Shown piece by piece: positions 23,641 through 31,671 of a DNA stretch of 49,942 bases; positions within the stretch are counted from its first letter, which is position 1; each line of letters opens with the position of its first letter. The notes under the pieces were generated by a model. The model was not told where the DNA came from and did not search any database. It saw only the letters and a program-made list of their open reading frames with translations. This DNA comes from Pontimonas sp. (GTDB taxonomy: Bacteria > Actinomycetota > Actinomycetes > Actinomycetales > Microbacteriaceae). Position numbers and translations under genes: made by a program. The DNA lies in contig JAFMKX010000003.1 of the NCBI GenBank assembly GCA_017852615.1, positions 1 through 49,942 on the forward strand, read 5' to 3'.

Positions 23641-25278
23641 TTAGCGCTTGCGCTTGACGATCTTTTCCTGGTTGATGTCTTCTTGCTCCAAAGCGTCAAA
23701 CTCTTCGCTTCCCGGGTGGCCCAGACCTTCGGCGCCACTGGCTTGGAAGGCCACGAGGAACTTGTCCACCTCAGCCTCAAGTTGGGCCTTGGTGTCATCG
23801 TCCAGAACGTTCGTCTTGCGCAAGGTGTCAAGAATCTTGGTGTTGCGACGAAGGTGCTCGAGCAATTCAGCCTCAAACTTCAAGACATCAGCAACCTCGA
23901 CGGTGTCCAGTTTTCCGTTGGTGCCGGCCCAAATCGAGACCGTCTGCTCCTCCACGGGGTAGGGAGAATACTGAGGCTGCTTGAGCAGCTCGGTGAGTCT
24001 CGCCCCACGAGCCAACTGACGACGGCTTGTCGCGTCAAGGTCAGAAGCAAACATGGCGAAGGCTTCCAGGGATCGGTACTGAGCCAGCTCCAGCTTCAGA
24101 GTTCCCGATACCGACTTAATCGATTTCACCTGAGCGTCTCCACCCACACGCGACACCGAAATACCCACGTCCACAGCGGGACGCTGGTTTGCCAAGAACA
24201 GATCGGACTGCAGGAAGATCTGACCATCGGTGATCGAAATAACGTTGGTGGGAATGAAGGCAGAGACGTCGTTGGCCTTGGTCTCCACAATGGGCAGACC
24301 GGTCATCGAACCGCCGCCAAGGTCATCAGAGAGCTTGGCGCAACGCTCCAGCAAACGGGAGTGTAAGTAGAAGACGTCACCGGGGTAGGCTTCACGACCC
24401 GGTGGGCGGCGAAGAAGCAGGGACACAGCGCGATAGGCCTCAGCTTGCTTGGAGAGGTCATCAAAGATGATCAAGACATGCTTGGAGTCATACATCCAGT
24501 GCTGACCAATGGCAGAGCCCGTGTAGGGAGCAAGGTACTTGAATCCAGCGGGGTCAGAAGCGGGTGCAGCCACAATCGTGGTGTATTCCATGGCACCTGC
24601 TTTTTCCAAAGCGCCCTTCACACCGGCAATGGTGGAACCCTTTTGACCGATAGCAACATAAATACAGCGAACCTGCTTGTTCTCATCGCCAGAATCCCAG
24701 TTGGCCTTCTGGTTGATGATGGCGTCCACAGCAATGGCGGTTTTACCAGTCTGGCGGTCACCAATGATGAGCTGACGCTGTCCTCGTCCCACAGGAATCA
24801 TGGCGTCAATAGCCTTGATACCCGTCTGAAGTGGCTCGTGCACACTGCGACGATCCATCACGCCGGGAGCCTGGAGTTCCAAGGCGCGGCGGCCAGAAGT
24901 CTTGATCTCACCTAAGCCATCAATGGGGTTTCCCAGGGGGTCGACAACACGACCGAGGTAGCCCTCACCGACGGGAACGGACAGAACTTCACCGGTGCGG
25001 GTAACTTCCTGGCCTGCAGCAATTCCGCTGAATTCACCGAGAACCACCACACCGATTTCATTCTCATCAAGGTTCTGCGCGAGGCCTAGGGTGCCATCGG
25101 CGAACTTCACCAACTCGTTGGCCATCACGCCAGGCAGGCCCTCGACGTGGGCGATTCCATCGGCGGCGTCCACAACGTGACCAATTTCGGCGGTGCTAGC
25201 ACTGCCGGGGTCATAAGACTTGGCGAAGTCTTTCAGGGCATCGCGGATTTCATCCGGGTTGATGGTGATGTCTGCCAT
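23641..25278 (-). CDS. atpA: ATP synthase F1 alpha subunit
   Basis: Regulatory nucleotide-binding subunit, 545 aa. P-loop GDRQTGKTA near residue 171, IDAMIPVGRGQRQLI before it, and the family segment SVSRVGGDAQ near 373. The C-terminal extension rich in Glu and Lys after residue 510 is common in Actinobacteria. ATG preceded by AAAGGAAG. Followed by atpG. Confidence 0.97.
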   Translation of the reverse strand: MADITINPDEIRDALKDFAKSYDPGSASTAEIGHVVDAADGIAHVEGLPGVMANELVKFADGTLGLAQNLDENEIGVVVLGEFSGIAAGQEVTRTGEVLSVPVGEGYLGRVVDPLGNPIDGLGEIKTSGRRALELQAPGVMDRRSVHEPLQTGIKAIDAMIPVGRGQRQLIIGDRQTGKTAIAVDAIINQKANWDSGDENKQVRCIYVAIGQKGSTIAGVKGALEKAGAMEYTTIVAAPASDPAGFKYLAPYTGSAIGQHWMYDSKHVLIIFDDLSKQAEAYRAVSLLLRRPPGREAYPGDVFYLHSRLLERCAKLSDDLGGGSMTGLPIVETKANDVSAFIPTNVISITDGQIFLQSDLFLANQRPAVDVGISVSRVGGDAQVKSIKSVSGTLKLELAQYRSLEAFAMFASDLDATSRRQLARGARLTELLKQPQYSPYPVEEQTVSIWAGTNGKLDTVEVADVLKFEAELLEHLRRNTKILDTLRKTNVLDDDTKAQLEAEVDKFLVAFQASGAEGLGHPGSEEFDALEQEDINQEKIVKRKR

Positions 25279-25320
25279 GGTTCTTCCTTTGGTTGTTATT
25301 CGTGTGCCACTAGCTGGGGC

Positions 25321-26109
25321 TTAGCCAGCCAGTGTGTTTCTTAAGTCGCTGAGTCGAGTGGCGATACTGCCGTCAATCACGTTGTCGCCAACGCGAATTC
25401 GTGCACCACCCACAACAGAGTCATCGATGTCTTGAGCAAGGTAGTGCGGACGCCCATACCGGGCAGAGAGCATTGTCTGGATAGTGTCGTGCTGGCCTGA
25501 GGTGAGAGGCTGCGCCACACTCACAATTGCCAGGCCTTTGCCGTGCTGGTGAGCAACGGTTTCTGCCGCGAAGTGGAGCATGGCCCCAATGCGGCGGCCT
25601 CGTGGGTCGGACACCAGATGTCTCACAATCGCCTGCGTTTCCGCAGAAACTTTGCCCGCAATGACCGATCCGATGAGGTTCGCTCGGGCAGAGGCACTGG
25701 CGCGCTTGGAACCTAGCCCCAGCTCCAGCTCGGGATGAGCGTGAACAATGTCCGAGACTCCCAAGAGCTCGCCGACGAGGTCCGTGGATTCCCCTGCGCC
25801 GGTGGCGCAAGAACGAATGGCCAATTCCTCAAGCGCTGCCTGCACATCCAGAGCGCTCGACCACCGAAGCTCCACCAGCTGTGCAATCAGCTTCTTCGCT
25901 TCGCTTGTGAGCCCAGCAAATGCTGCATTCGCCAAGGCCGCTGTGGATTTCGTGTCCGCAGAGGAGTCGCTGAGCGCATGACGCAAAGCAGGAGACGTGG
26001 ACAAACCAAGACCCGCGGCGAACAGCTGCTGCGCTAAAGGCAGGCTGGCGCCTTGAGAAGCCAGGAATTCTCTGGCTAGCTCAAGGGAGTGGCTGGTTTG
26101 TGCGCCCAT
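25321..26109 (-). CDS. atpH: ATP synthase delta subunit
   Basis: Peripheral stalk protein, 262 aa, linking b subunits to the top of F1. The length is typical for actinobacterial delta, longer than the about 180 aa of proteobacteria. The C-terminal VVGGARIRVGDNVIDGSI is the best conserved family block. The start is two bases after the atpF stop, indicating coupling. Confidence 0.92.
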   Translation of the reverse strand: MGAQTSHSLELAREFLASQGASLPLAQQLFAAGLGLSTSPALRHALSDSSADTKSTAALANAAFAGLTSEAKKLIAQLVELRWSSALDVQAALEELAIRSCATGAGESTDLVGELLGVSDIVHAHPELELGLGSKRASASARANLIGSVIAGKVSAETQAIVRHLVSDPRGRRIGAMLHFAAETVAHQHGKGLAIVSVAQPLTSGQHDTIQTMLSARYGRPHYLAQDIDDSVVGGARIRVGDNVIDGSIATRLSDLRNTLAG

Positions 26110-26111
26110 AG

Positions 26112-26690
26112 TTACGCTTTCGCCTTCTTTGCTGCGGCCTTCTTGGCTGGAGCGGCATCTTTATCGAGGTCCGCCAAGAGACGATCCACGACCGAAGCAG
26201 CCTTAGCGTCTTCGCTCAAGCGCTCTTGAACCACAGCAGCGGCCAAGTCCAGAGCCAACGCGCCAACCTCTTTACGAAGCGAGAGCACCGCTTGCGCGCG
26301 CTGAGACTCAATCTGAGCCTGCGCGTTAGCTGCGATGCGATCCGCTTCGCTCTGGGCAGAGGTCTTCATCTCAGCCAGGATTTGAGATCCCTCGGCACGA
26401 GCCTGATCTCTGATCTCTGAGGCTTCTTGACGGGCTTCTTTGAGAAGCTTGTTGTACTTGTCCAGCGCCTTTTTGGCCTCGTCCTGTGCGGATTGAGCCT
26501 CAGCGATGCCGCCTTCGATAGCGAGTGAGCGCTCATCCAAAGTCTTCTGCAGTCGTGGCAGAACAATCCGCCAAAACAGGAACAAGACCAGCGCGAACGG
26601 AATGATCGACCAGACAATGTCGTAAATCGCAGGAATCAACGGGTTAGGTGATTCCCCTTCCGCAGCGAGAAAGAGTGCTTCCATGTGCAT
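26112..26690 (-). CDS. atpF: ATP synthase F0 b subunit
   Basis: Peripheral stalk subunit, 192 aa. One N-terminal membrane helix (about residues 25-46, IVWSIIPFALVLFLFW) is followed by a long charged helix for dimerisation and a Lys/Ala-rich tail. Two ATG codons (26690 and 26684) are possible starts. Lies nine bases after atpE. Confidence 0.93.
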   Translation of the reverse strand: MHMEALFLAAEGESPNPLIPAIYDIVWSIIPFALVLFLFWRIVLPRLQKTLDERSLAIEGGIAEAQSAQDEAKKALDKYNKLLKEARQEASEIRDQARAEGSQILAEMKTSAQSEADRIAANAQAQIESQRAQAVLSLRKEVGALALDLAAAVVQERLSEDAKAASVVDRLLADLDKDAAPAKKAAAKKAKA

Positions 26691-26698
26691 CGTTATGC

Positions 26699-26935
26699 CT
26701 ATCCAGTGAAGATGAAGTACGTGGCAATACCGATAAACGCCAGTGCTTCCGTGAAGGCGATACCGATATACATCAGCACCGTCAAGCGGCCCTGAAGTTC
26801 TGGTTGACGAGCGACAGACTCAATGGTCTTGCCCACCACAATGCCCACGCCAATAGCTGGTCCAATTGCAGCGAGACCGTAACCGACCGTCGCAATGTTT
26901 CCGGATAGTTCGGCGATAACCGAGGTTGCGTCCAC
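26699..26935 (-). CDS. atpE: ATP synthase F0 c subunit
   Basis: A 78-aa two-helix ring subunit. The first helix has the Gly-rich GPAIGVGIVVG, the loop has RQPE, and the second helix carries the ion-binding Glu in GIAFTEALAFIG. The residues around the Glu (no Gln in helix 1, Ala after the Glu) fit a proton rather than a sodium site. Confidence 0.95.
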   Translation of the reverse strand: MDATSVIAELSGNIATVGYGLAAIGPAIGVGIVVGKTIESVARQPELQGRLTVLMYIGIAFTEALAFIGIATYFIFTG

Positions 26936-26983
26936 AGGTGTTTCCTTCCATATTGTCAGCCCGATGTCGTATCGGGCTGAGGT

Positions 26984-27799
26984 TTAGTGTTCTTCCGCCA
27001 GCGCTAACTGGAGGTAGACAGCGGTCAAAAGCGTGAATACGTAGGCCTGCAATACAGCGACCAACAATTCAAAAAAAGTGAAGACAATGCTAAAAGCTAT
27101 CGTCCCAATCCCGAAGAAACCCATAAAGGAATCGGAATAGAGGATAAAGAAGTGAGTGGAAGAGAAGAACAAGACGAGAAGGAAGTGGCCCACCACCATG
27201 TTCATCAGCAGTCGCAACGTCAGAGTCACGGGGCGAAGAATGAAGGTGGAAACAAGTTCAATCGGAGTCACGATCAGGTACAAAGGCCAGGGCACTCCAG
27301 GGGGCAGAAGAGAGTTCTTCAAGAAGGTGCCGGGGTGCTTGCGAAGACCCGCGTAAACGAAGGCCAAGTAAGAGGTGACGGCAAGCACCAGTGGCATTCC
27401 AATGACGCTTGTTCCTGCAATGTTCAAACCAGGTATGACACCGGTGAGGTTCATGAACAACACGAGGAAGAAAATGCTGGTGAGCAAGGGCAAGAAGCGC
27501 TTGCCATCTTTTTCACCGAGTAGGTCCTCAGCAATGTTGACGCGGACCAAACTCAATCCCATTTCCACGACGCCTTGGAAACGTCCAGGAACAACGGTCA
27601 TTTTGCGGGTTCCGAGCCAAAACACCAGGAACAGCGCCGCTACAGCGAGAAGCCGAACCAGGATAATTCGGTTCATCTCGAAGATGGTGCCTTCAAACAA
27701 GATGGCAGGTGGGAAAAACTCTTCAATCGTCGGTGGAGAGAATCCTCCAGATTCGCTGGCGGCAAACTGGAACAGTGTCTCAGTGGCTTCTGTTAACAG
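26984..27799 (-). CDS. atpB: ATP synthase F0 a subunit, with probable CTG start
   Basis: Proton-channel subunit, about 271 aa, with five to six membrane helices. The essential Arg is in ILRPVTLTLRLLMNMVVGH, and the last helix ends LLTAVYLQLALAEEH. The conserved N-terminus (SPPTIEEFFPP, then LFEGTIFEMNR) lies upstream of the first conventional start, a TTG at 27700. Between the in-frame stop at 27893-27895 and that TTG there is no ATG, GTG or TTG. A CTG at 27799 has GGAG six bases upstream and gives a normal-length protein, so I use it. A CTG at 27811 or an ATT at 27865 are weaker options. It begins just inside the edge of the polyamine block. Confidence 0.85.
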   Translation of the reverse strand: MLTEATETLFQFAASESGGFSPPTIEEFFPPAILFEGTIFEMNRIILVRLLAVAALFLVFWLGTRKMTVVPGRFQGVVEMGLSLVRVNIAEDLLGEKDGKRFLPLLTSIFFLVLFMNLTGVIPGLNIAGTSVIGMPLVLAVTSYLAFVYAGLRKHPGTFLKNSLLPPGVPWPLYLIVTPIELVSTFILRPVTLTLRLLMNMVVGHFLLVLFFSSTHFFILYSDSFMGFFGIGTIAFSIVFTFFELLVAVLQAYVFTLLTAVYLQLALAEEH

Positions 27800-27870
27800 C
27801 TCTGTCTCCAGTTTCGGGGCACCGTTAAAGGCGCGGCGAACGACGTGTTCGTGAACTCTATCAATCCTAG

Positions 27871-27900
27871 CTGATGGGCACCAATCAGCCTTCTATTGGT
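27871..27900 (-). promoter_or_regulatory. Two mutually exclusive hairpins before atpB
   Basis: On the minus strand ACCAAT (27900-27895) and ATTGGT (27885-27880) form a perfect six-base stem with a nine-base loop. CTGAT (27888-27884) and ATCAG (27875-27871) form a second stem that shares bases with the first. They lie just after the Sua5-like stop and 70-100 bases before the atpB start. No T-run follows, so a simple terminator is unlikely; a leader structure is possible. Confidence 0.35.
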
Positions 27901-27903
27901 GGT

Positions 27904-28569
27904 TTAGGCAAACCGCTCTGCGGGCACCGCATGGAAGATATCTGTGAGCGGAATAAGGCCCTCGCGAACGACGCGAAGCTTCCCGCCGGGGTGACCCACA
28001 CCAGTTGCATCGATCACGGTGGAGAATTCTTTTCCCGGTTTTTCTTCACCAGCAGCCAAGAAAACAGACACCGCATCACCTAAGCGTTTGGCAATAGCGG
28101 AGGGAGACACCAGGGGCTTCTCCCCTTGGATAAAGGCGCCGGATTGGACCAAGGGTCCCGTCTCGCTCAATAACTCCAGGGCGATACGGTTGCCAGGCAT
28201 TCGAAGTGCCACCGTCCCTTTCGTCTCACCAAGATCCCACGCTAGGGATTCACCCGCGGGCACAATGAGGGTTAACCCACCGGGCCAAAATTCCTGGGCG
28301 AGGGTTTTTACGTCCTCGTCAACATGTTCGGCAAGTGCGGCAAGAGTGGGTATTCCGGGCAAGAAAACAGACAGGGGGGCGTTAGCCGGCATCCCCCGCG
28401 CCGATCTCAGTTTTGCGACTGCGGCCGGTTTGAACGCGTCTGCCACCAGCGCATACTGCGTATCTGTGGGGATTGCTACGACGTCACCGCGTCCAATACT
28501 CATCCGAGCGGTGCGCATACCTTCTAACAGCTCAGCGCTATTAGAGGTTTTGAAGATTCGGGCACTCAC
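27904..28569 (-). CDS. Sua5/YciO/YrdC-like protein, divergent paralogue lacking catalytic motifs
   Basis: A 221-aa YrdC-fold protein. The overall fold markers are there (VAIPTDTQYALVADAF, EFWPGGLTLIVP, DLGETKGTVALRMPG), aligning well with the second copy at 40659-41339. However, the ATP/substrate motif PTDTVYG is PTDTQYA, the K-x-R-G loop is SARG, and the S-x-N motif (SSANVTG in the other copy) is QSGAFIQGE. Threonylcarbamoyl-AMP synthesis is therefore doubtful. The GTG start overlaps the stop of the transaminase gene upstream (GTGA), tying it to the polyamine operon; atpB follows. Role unknown: RNA binding or a non-tRNA substrate are possibilities. Confidence 0.78.
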   Translation of the reverse strand: MSARIFKTSNSAELLEGMRTARMSIGRGDVVAIPTDTQYALVADAFKPAAVAKLRSARGMPANAPLSVFLPGIPTLAALAEHVDEDVKTLAQEFWPGGLTLIVPAGESLAWDLGETKGTVALRMPGNRIALELLSETGPLVQSGAFIQGEKPLVSPSAIAKRLGDAVSVFLAAGEEKPGKEFSTVIDATGVGHPGGKLRVVREGLIPLTDIFHAVPAERFA

Positions 28570-29918
28570 CCAAACAAGCTTTCCACGGCTTCTCGGAAGT
28601 GCGCCGTGTGAGCATCCACATCCTGAGAGGAAGTGGCGGGGCTCATCAGGGCCATATTGTGAAATGGCGTCATCAGAATTCCTCTATTGAGCGCGTGCAA
28701 GTGCAAATACTGCTGCAGTTCGAAATCGTCTGCGTGGGCGGCTTCGCCTCCATCGTGAGGAGCGTGAGGCAGGAAACTATATTCCGCCCTGGTCCCCAAT
28801 TGAGTCACCTGCCATGGCACATTCCAGTCCTCCAGAGCCTGGGAAACGCCCTGGGTCCACCTCGTGGCTTGGTCAATCATCGCGGGGTAAGACTCTGGAG
28901 TGAGAACCTCACCGAGAGTTGCTCTAATCCCGACCAGGGATAACGCGTTGCCGGCCAAAGTCCCTCCGACACCCCCGACGTCAATATCTTCCAGGTGCAA
29001 GGAGGACCGAACCTTGTCTCCCAGTTCTTGGGTCATCCCATAGGCACCAGCGGGGATTCCTCCTGCAATGGTTTTGCCGACCACCACGGCATCGGGTCTG
29101 AGCCCATCGCGTTGGGTCATTCCTCCTGGCCCGGCACATAGCGTGTGGGTTTCGTCAATAATCAACACGGCGCCATGGCGGGTAGCGAGTTCTCGCAGCG
29201 CGTCGTGCCATCCAGGCTCTGGAAGCACGATGCCAATATTCGTCATCGCGGGTTCCACCAACACACAGGCAATCTCGCCGGTGGCAAAGGCGGCTTCCAG
29301 TGCTGGCACATCGTTGAAGGGCACGACCACAGTAGTTTCTGAGGGTGGTACCGGAGCGCCAATATTGCCCCGGCGTTCCACCACAGCGCCATTGTCATCG
29401 AGTGTGGCAAAGGTTTCGTCCACACTGCCGTGATAGCAATAATCCATCACCAAAACTTTTTTCTTACCGGTGACGGCCCGGGAATATCGGATCATCGCCC
29501 GGTTGGCATCGGTGGCTGTGAGCGTGAACTGCCACATCGGCACACCAAAGCGTTCGGCCAGCATGCCCGCGGCAATCTCCGCATCCTCGGTGGGCAACAT
29601 GGTGGTGATTCCCTTGGCCAATTGGGCACTCAGCGCGTCCACCGTGGGCTTGGGCGAATGCCCCACCATGGCGCCGGTATCACCGAGGCACAAGTCGACG
29701 TGGTCAATCCCATCTACGCAGGTGAAATGGGCGCCTTGAGCGTGATCGACATACACCGGCCACGGGCCTGGCCACTTCGCCATCCACAGCATCGGAACCC
29801 CGTCGGGCATTCTGTGCGTAGCTTTGTCGAAAAGCTCACGGGAACGAGGTCGTTCTTGCTCGAAGCGGGCGATCTCAGCGCGCATGAGAGAAGACAGACG
29901 TTCACGGTCAACAGACAT
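28566..29918 (-). CDS. Class III aminotransferase (glutamate-1-semialdehyde aminomutase-like)
   Basis: A 450-aa PLP enzyme. The PLP lysine is in VVVGKTIAGGIPAGAYG near residue 288, and LIIDETHTLC near 260 holds the Asp that pairs with the pyridine nitrogen. The N-terminal ATHRMPDGVPM and GHSPKPTVDAL blocks resemble HemL and related transaminases. It is probably not HemL itself because it lies in a polyamine operon after PotABCD genes. A catabolic transaminase for a diamine, amino acid or omega-amino acid is likely; the substrate cannot be read from sequence. Confidence 0.82.
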   Translation of the reverse strand: MSVDRERLSSLMRAEIARFEQERPRSRELFDKATHRMPDGVPMLWMAKWPGPWPVYVDHAQGAHFTCVDGIDHVDLCLGDTGAMVGHSPKPTVDALSAQLAKGITTMLPTEDAEIAAGMLAERFGVPMWQFTLTATDANRAMIRYSRAVTGKKKVLVMDYCYHGSVDETFATLDDNGAVVERRGNIGAPVPPSETTVVVPFNDVPALEAAFATGEIACVLVEPAMTNIGIVLPEPGWHDALRELATRHGAVLIIDETHTLCAGPGGMTQRDGLRPDAVVVGKTIAGGIPAGAYGMTQELGDKVRSSLHLEDIDVGGVGGTLAGNALSLVGIRATLGEVLTPESYPAMIDQATRWTQGVSQALEDWNVPWQVTQLGTRAEYSFLPHAPHDGGEAAHADDFELQQYLHLHALNRGILMTPFHNMALMSPATSSQDVDAHTAHFREAVESLFG

Positions 29919-29947
29919 AGTTGTGCTCCCTCTGGAGAAAAAAGAAC

Positions 29948-30745
29948 CTAACCCGCTTGCGCAAGCCGCTGGCGCTTGATCGCGCCACCAACCTGAGCAA
30001 TAAGGACAAGGAGGATGGCGCAGAAGAAGACCCCGGAGGCAATCACATTTGCTTCGGCGGGAATTCCCCGAGCAGCAGCGGTGTAGACAAAACGGGGGAA
30101 CGTCATCGCGGGTCCGGCGTTGAAGTTGGTGATGATGAAGTCATCAAAACTCAGCGCGAAAGATAAGAGTGCGGCAGCAACGATTCCTGGAATCAAGAGG
30201 GGAAAGGTCACACGCCAGAACACTTGGTTGGGCGAAGCATAAAGATCTCGACCGGCCTCTTCGAGAGCCCCATCGAGCACCGCCACCCGCGCCCGGACGG
30301 TCACGACAACAAAACTGATGCAAAACATGGTGTGCGCGATGATGATGGTGACGAGTCCTTTTTGAACTCCCAGTTGTAAAAATTGTGCGGCGAGGCCTGC
30401 TCCCAAGACAACCTCTGGTGTGGCCATGGGCAAGAAGAGCAAGAGAGTAGTGGCTTCGCGGAAACGGAACCGATAGCGCACCAACGCGAGGGCAATCGCG
30501 GTACCCATGGCGGTCGCCAACACGGTCGATACCCCGGCTACGAGCAGTGAATTACCAAACGAGCTACACACATCTTGGGCGTTGCAGACATCGAGCCAGT
30601 TATCGAAGGTGAAGCCGCGCCAGACGATGTTGGTGCGTCGTGCGTCGTTGAACGAAAACACAATCGTGTAGACGATCGGAATCATCAAGAAGACCAACGC
30701 CATGCCGGAGTACACCCACAGCAGGTACTTACCAAAGCCCCTCAT
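29948..30745 (-). CDS. potC: Spermidine/putrescine ABC transporter permease
   Basis: A 265-aa inner-membrane permease with about six helices. The EAA loop EEAGRDLYASPNQVFWRVTFP near residue 162 docks on the ATPase. The second-permease character (FNDARRTNIVWRGFT after the first helix) matches PotC/PotI. The start overlaps the potB stop by four bases. Confidence 0.9.
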   Translation of the reverse strand: MRGFGKYLLWVYSGMALVFLMIPIVYTIVFSFNDARRTNIVWRGFTFDNWLDVCNAQDVCSSFGNSLLVAGVSTVLATAMGTAIALALVRYRFRFREATTLLLFLPMATPEVVLGAGLAAQFLQLGVQKGLVTIIIAHTMFCISFVVVTVRARVAVLDGALEEAGRDLYASPNQVFWRVTFPLLIPGIVAAALLSFALSFDDFIITNFNAGPAMTFPRFVYTAAARGIPAEANVIASGVFFCAILLVLIAQVGGAIKRQRLAQAG

Positions 30746-31671
30746 AACAGGTCATCCGTTCCGCTGCGGCGAACATAGATGGACACCAGAATCAAGATCG
30801 ACATCATCAAAATCAGAGACAGCGCCGCTGCGGCCGGGAAATTCTGCAAAACCAGGAAGTTGGCCTCGATGACATTTCCCATCATGGCGGTGTCGGTAGA
30901 TCCCAAAAAGTCTCTTGAAGCATTGATGTAATCACCGGTAGCGGGGATAAAGGTCAATAGCGTCCCCGAGATAACTCCTGGAATCGAGAGCGGAAAGGTG
31001 ACCTTGCGAAATACGGTCACAGGGTTCGCATAAAGGTCCCCACCCGCTTCGACATAACGCAGATCAAGTTTTTCCAGGGTCGTGTAAATCGGCAGAGCCA
31101 TAAAAGGCAGGAACATATACGTCAGACCAAACACCACAGAGAACGGCGTGCCGGTCAAATAGGCGTCGGCGGGAATCAGTTGCATGGTTTTGAGCGCCCC
31201 CACCACAAAGCCTTCATCCGAGAAGATTTGCTTCCATGCGAGGGTGCGCAGCAGGAAGGAGATGAAAAATGGTGCGATGAGGAGGACCAATGCGAGAGCT
31301 TGCCAGAGAGGATAGGCGCGCAGTTTTACACCGATCACATACGCCAGGGGGTAACCCAGGAGTAAGGCAAACACCGTGGCCAAGCTCGCATAGACAAACG
31401 ATCTACCGATGTGGGTGAAATAGGTGCTCACCACCTCTACGTAATTTTCGAACCTAAAAGCAGTTTGATACTCACCAATAAAGCCACCGGGAACGGATTC
31501 TTGAAAACTGGTGAGGACTAGAGAAAAAAGAGGGGTCACAAAAAACAAAATCAGGTAGAGAATTCCCGGCAACAGCAGCCACAGCGCTACAGGGCTTTTG
31601 CGCTGCACTTGGGGGGCAGCGGCAGCTACTGACCCGCCGGGGGCAGAACTTTGAAACGCTCCGAAGGCCAC
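30742..31671 (-). CDS. potB: Spermidine/putrescine ABC transporter permease
   Basis: A 309-aa permease with about six helices; first helix about residues 28-50 after a short cytoplasmic tail. The EAA loop LRYVEAGGDLYANPVTVFRK is near residue 210 and GTLLTFIPATGDYINA, a PotB/PotH-like block, follows. The GTG start overlaps the potA stop (TAGTG), so translation is coupled. Confidence 0.9.
   Translation of the reverse strand: MAFGAFQSSAPGGSVAAAAPQVQRKSPVALWLLLPGILYLILFFVTPLFSLVLTSFQESVPGGFIGEYQTAFRFENYVEVVSTYFTHIGRSFVYASLATVFALLLGYPLAYVIGVKLRAYPLWQALALVLLIAPFFISFLLRTLAWKQIFSDEGFVVGALKTMQLIPADAYLTGTPFSVVFGLTYMFLPFMALPIYTTLEKLDLRYVEAGGDLYANPVTVFRKVTFPLSIPGVISGTLLTFIPATGDYINASRDFLGSTDTAMMGNVIEANFLVLQNFPAAAALSLILMMSILILVSIYVRRSGTDDLL

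Noticed and set aside
28566..29918. HemL (heme synthesis) as the identity of this transaminase
   Set aside because: The resemblance is to the fold class; position inside a polyamine operon and no other heme genes nearby argue against it.
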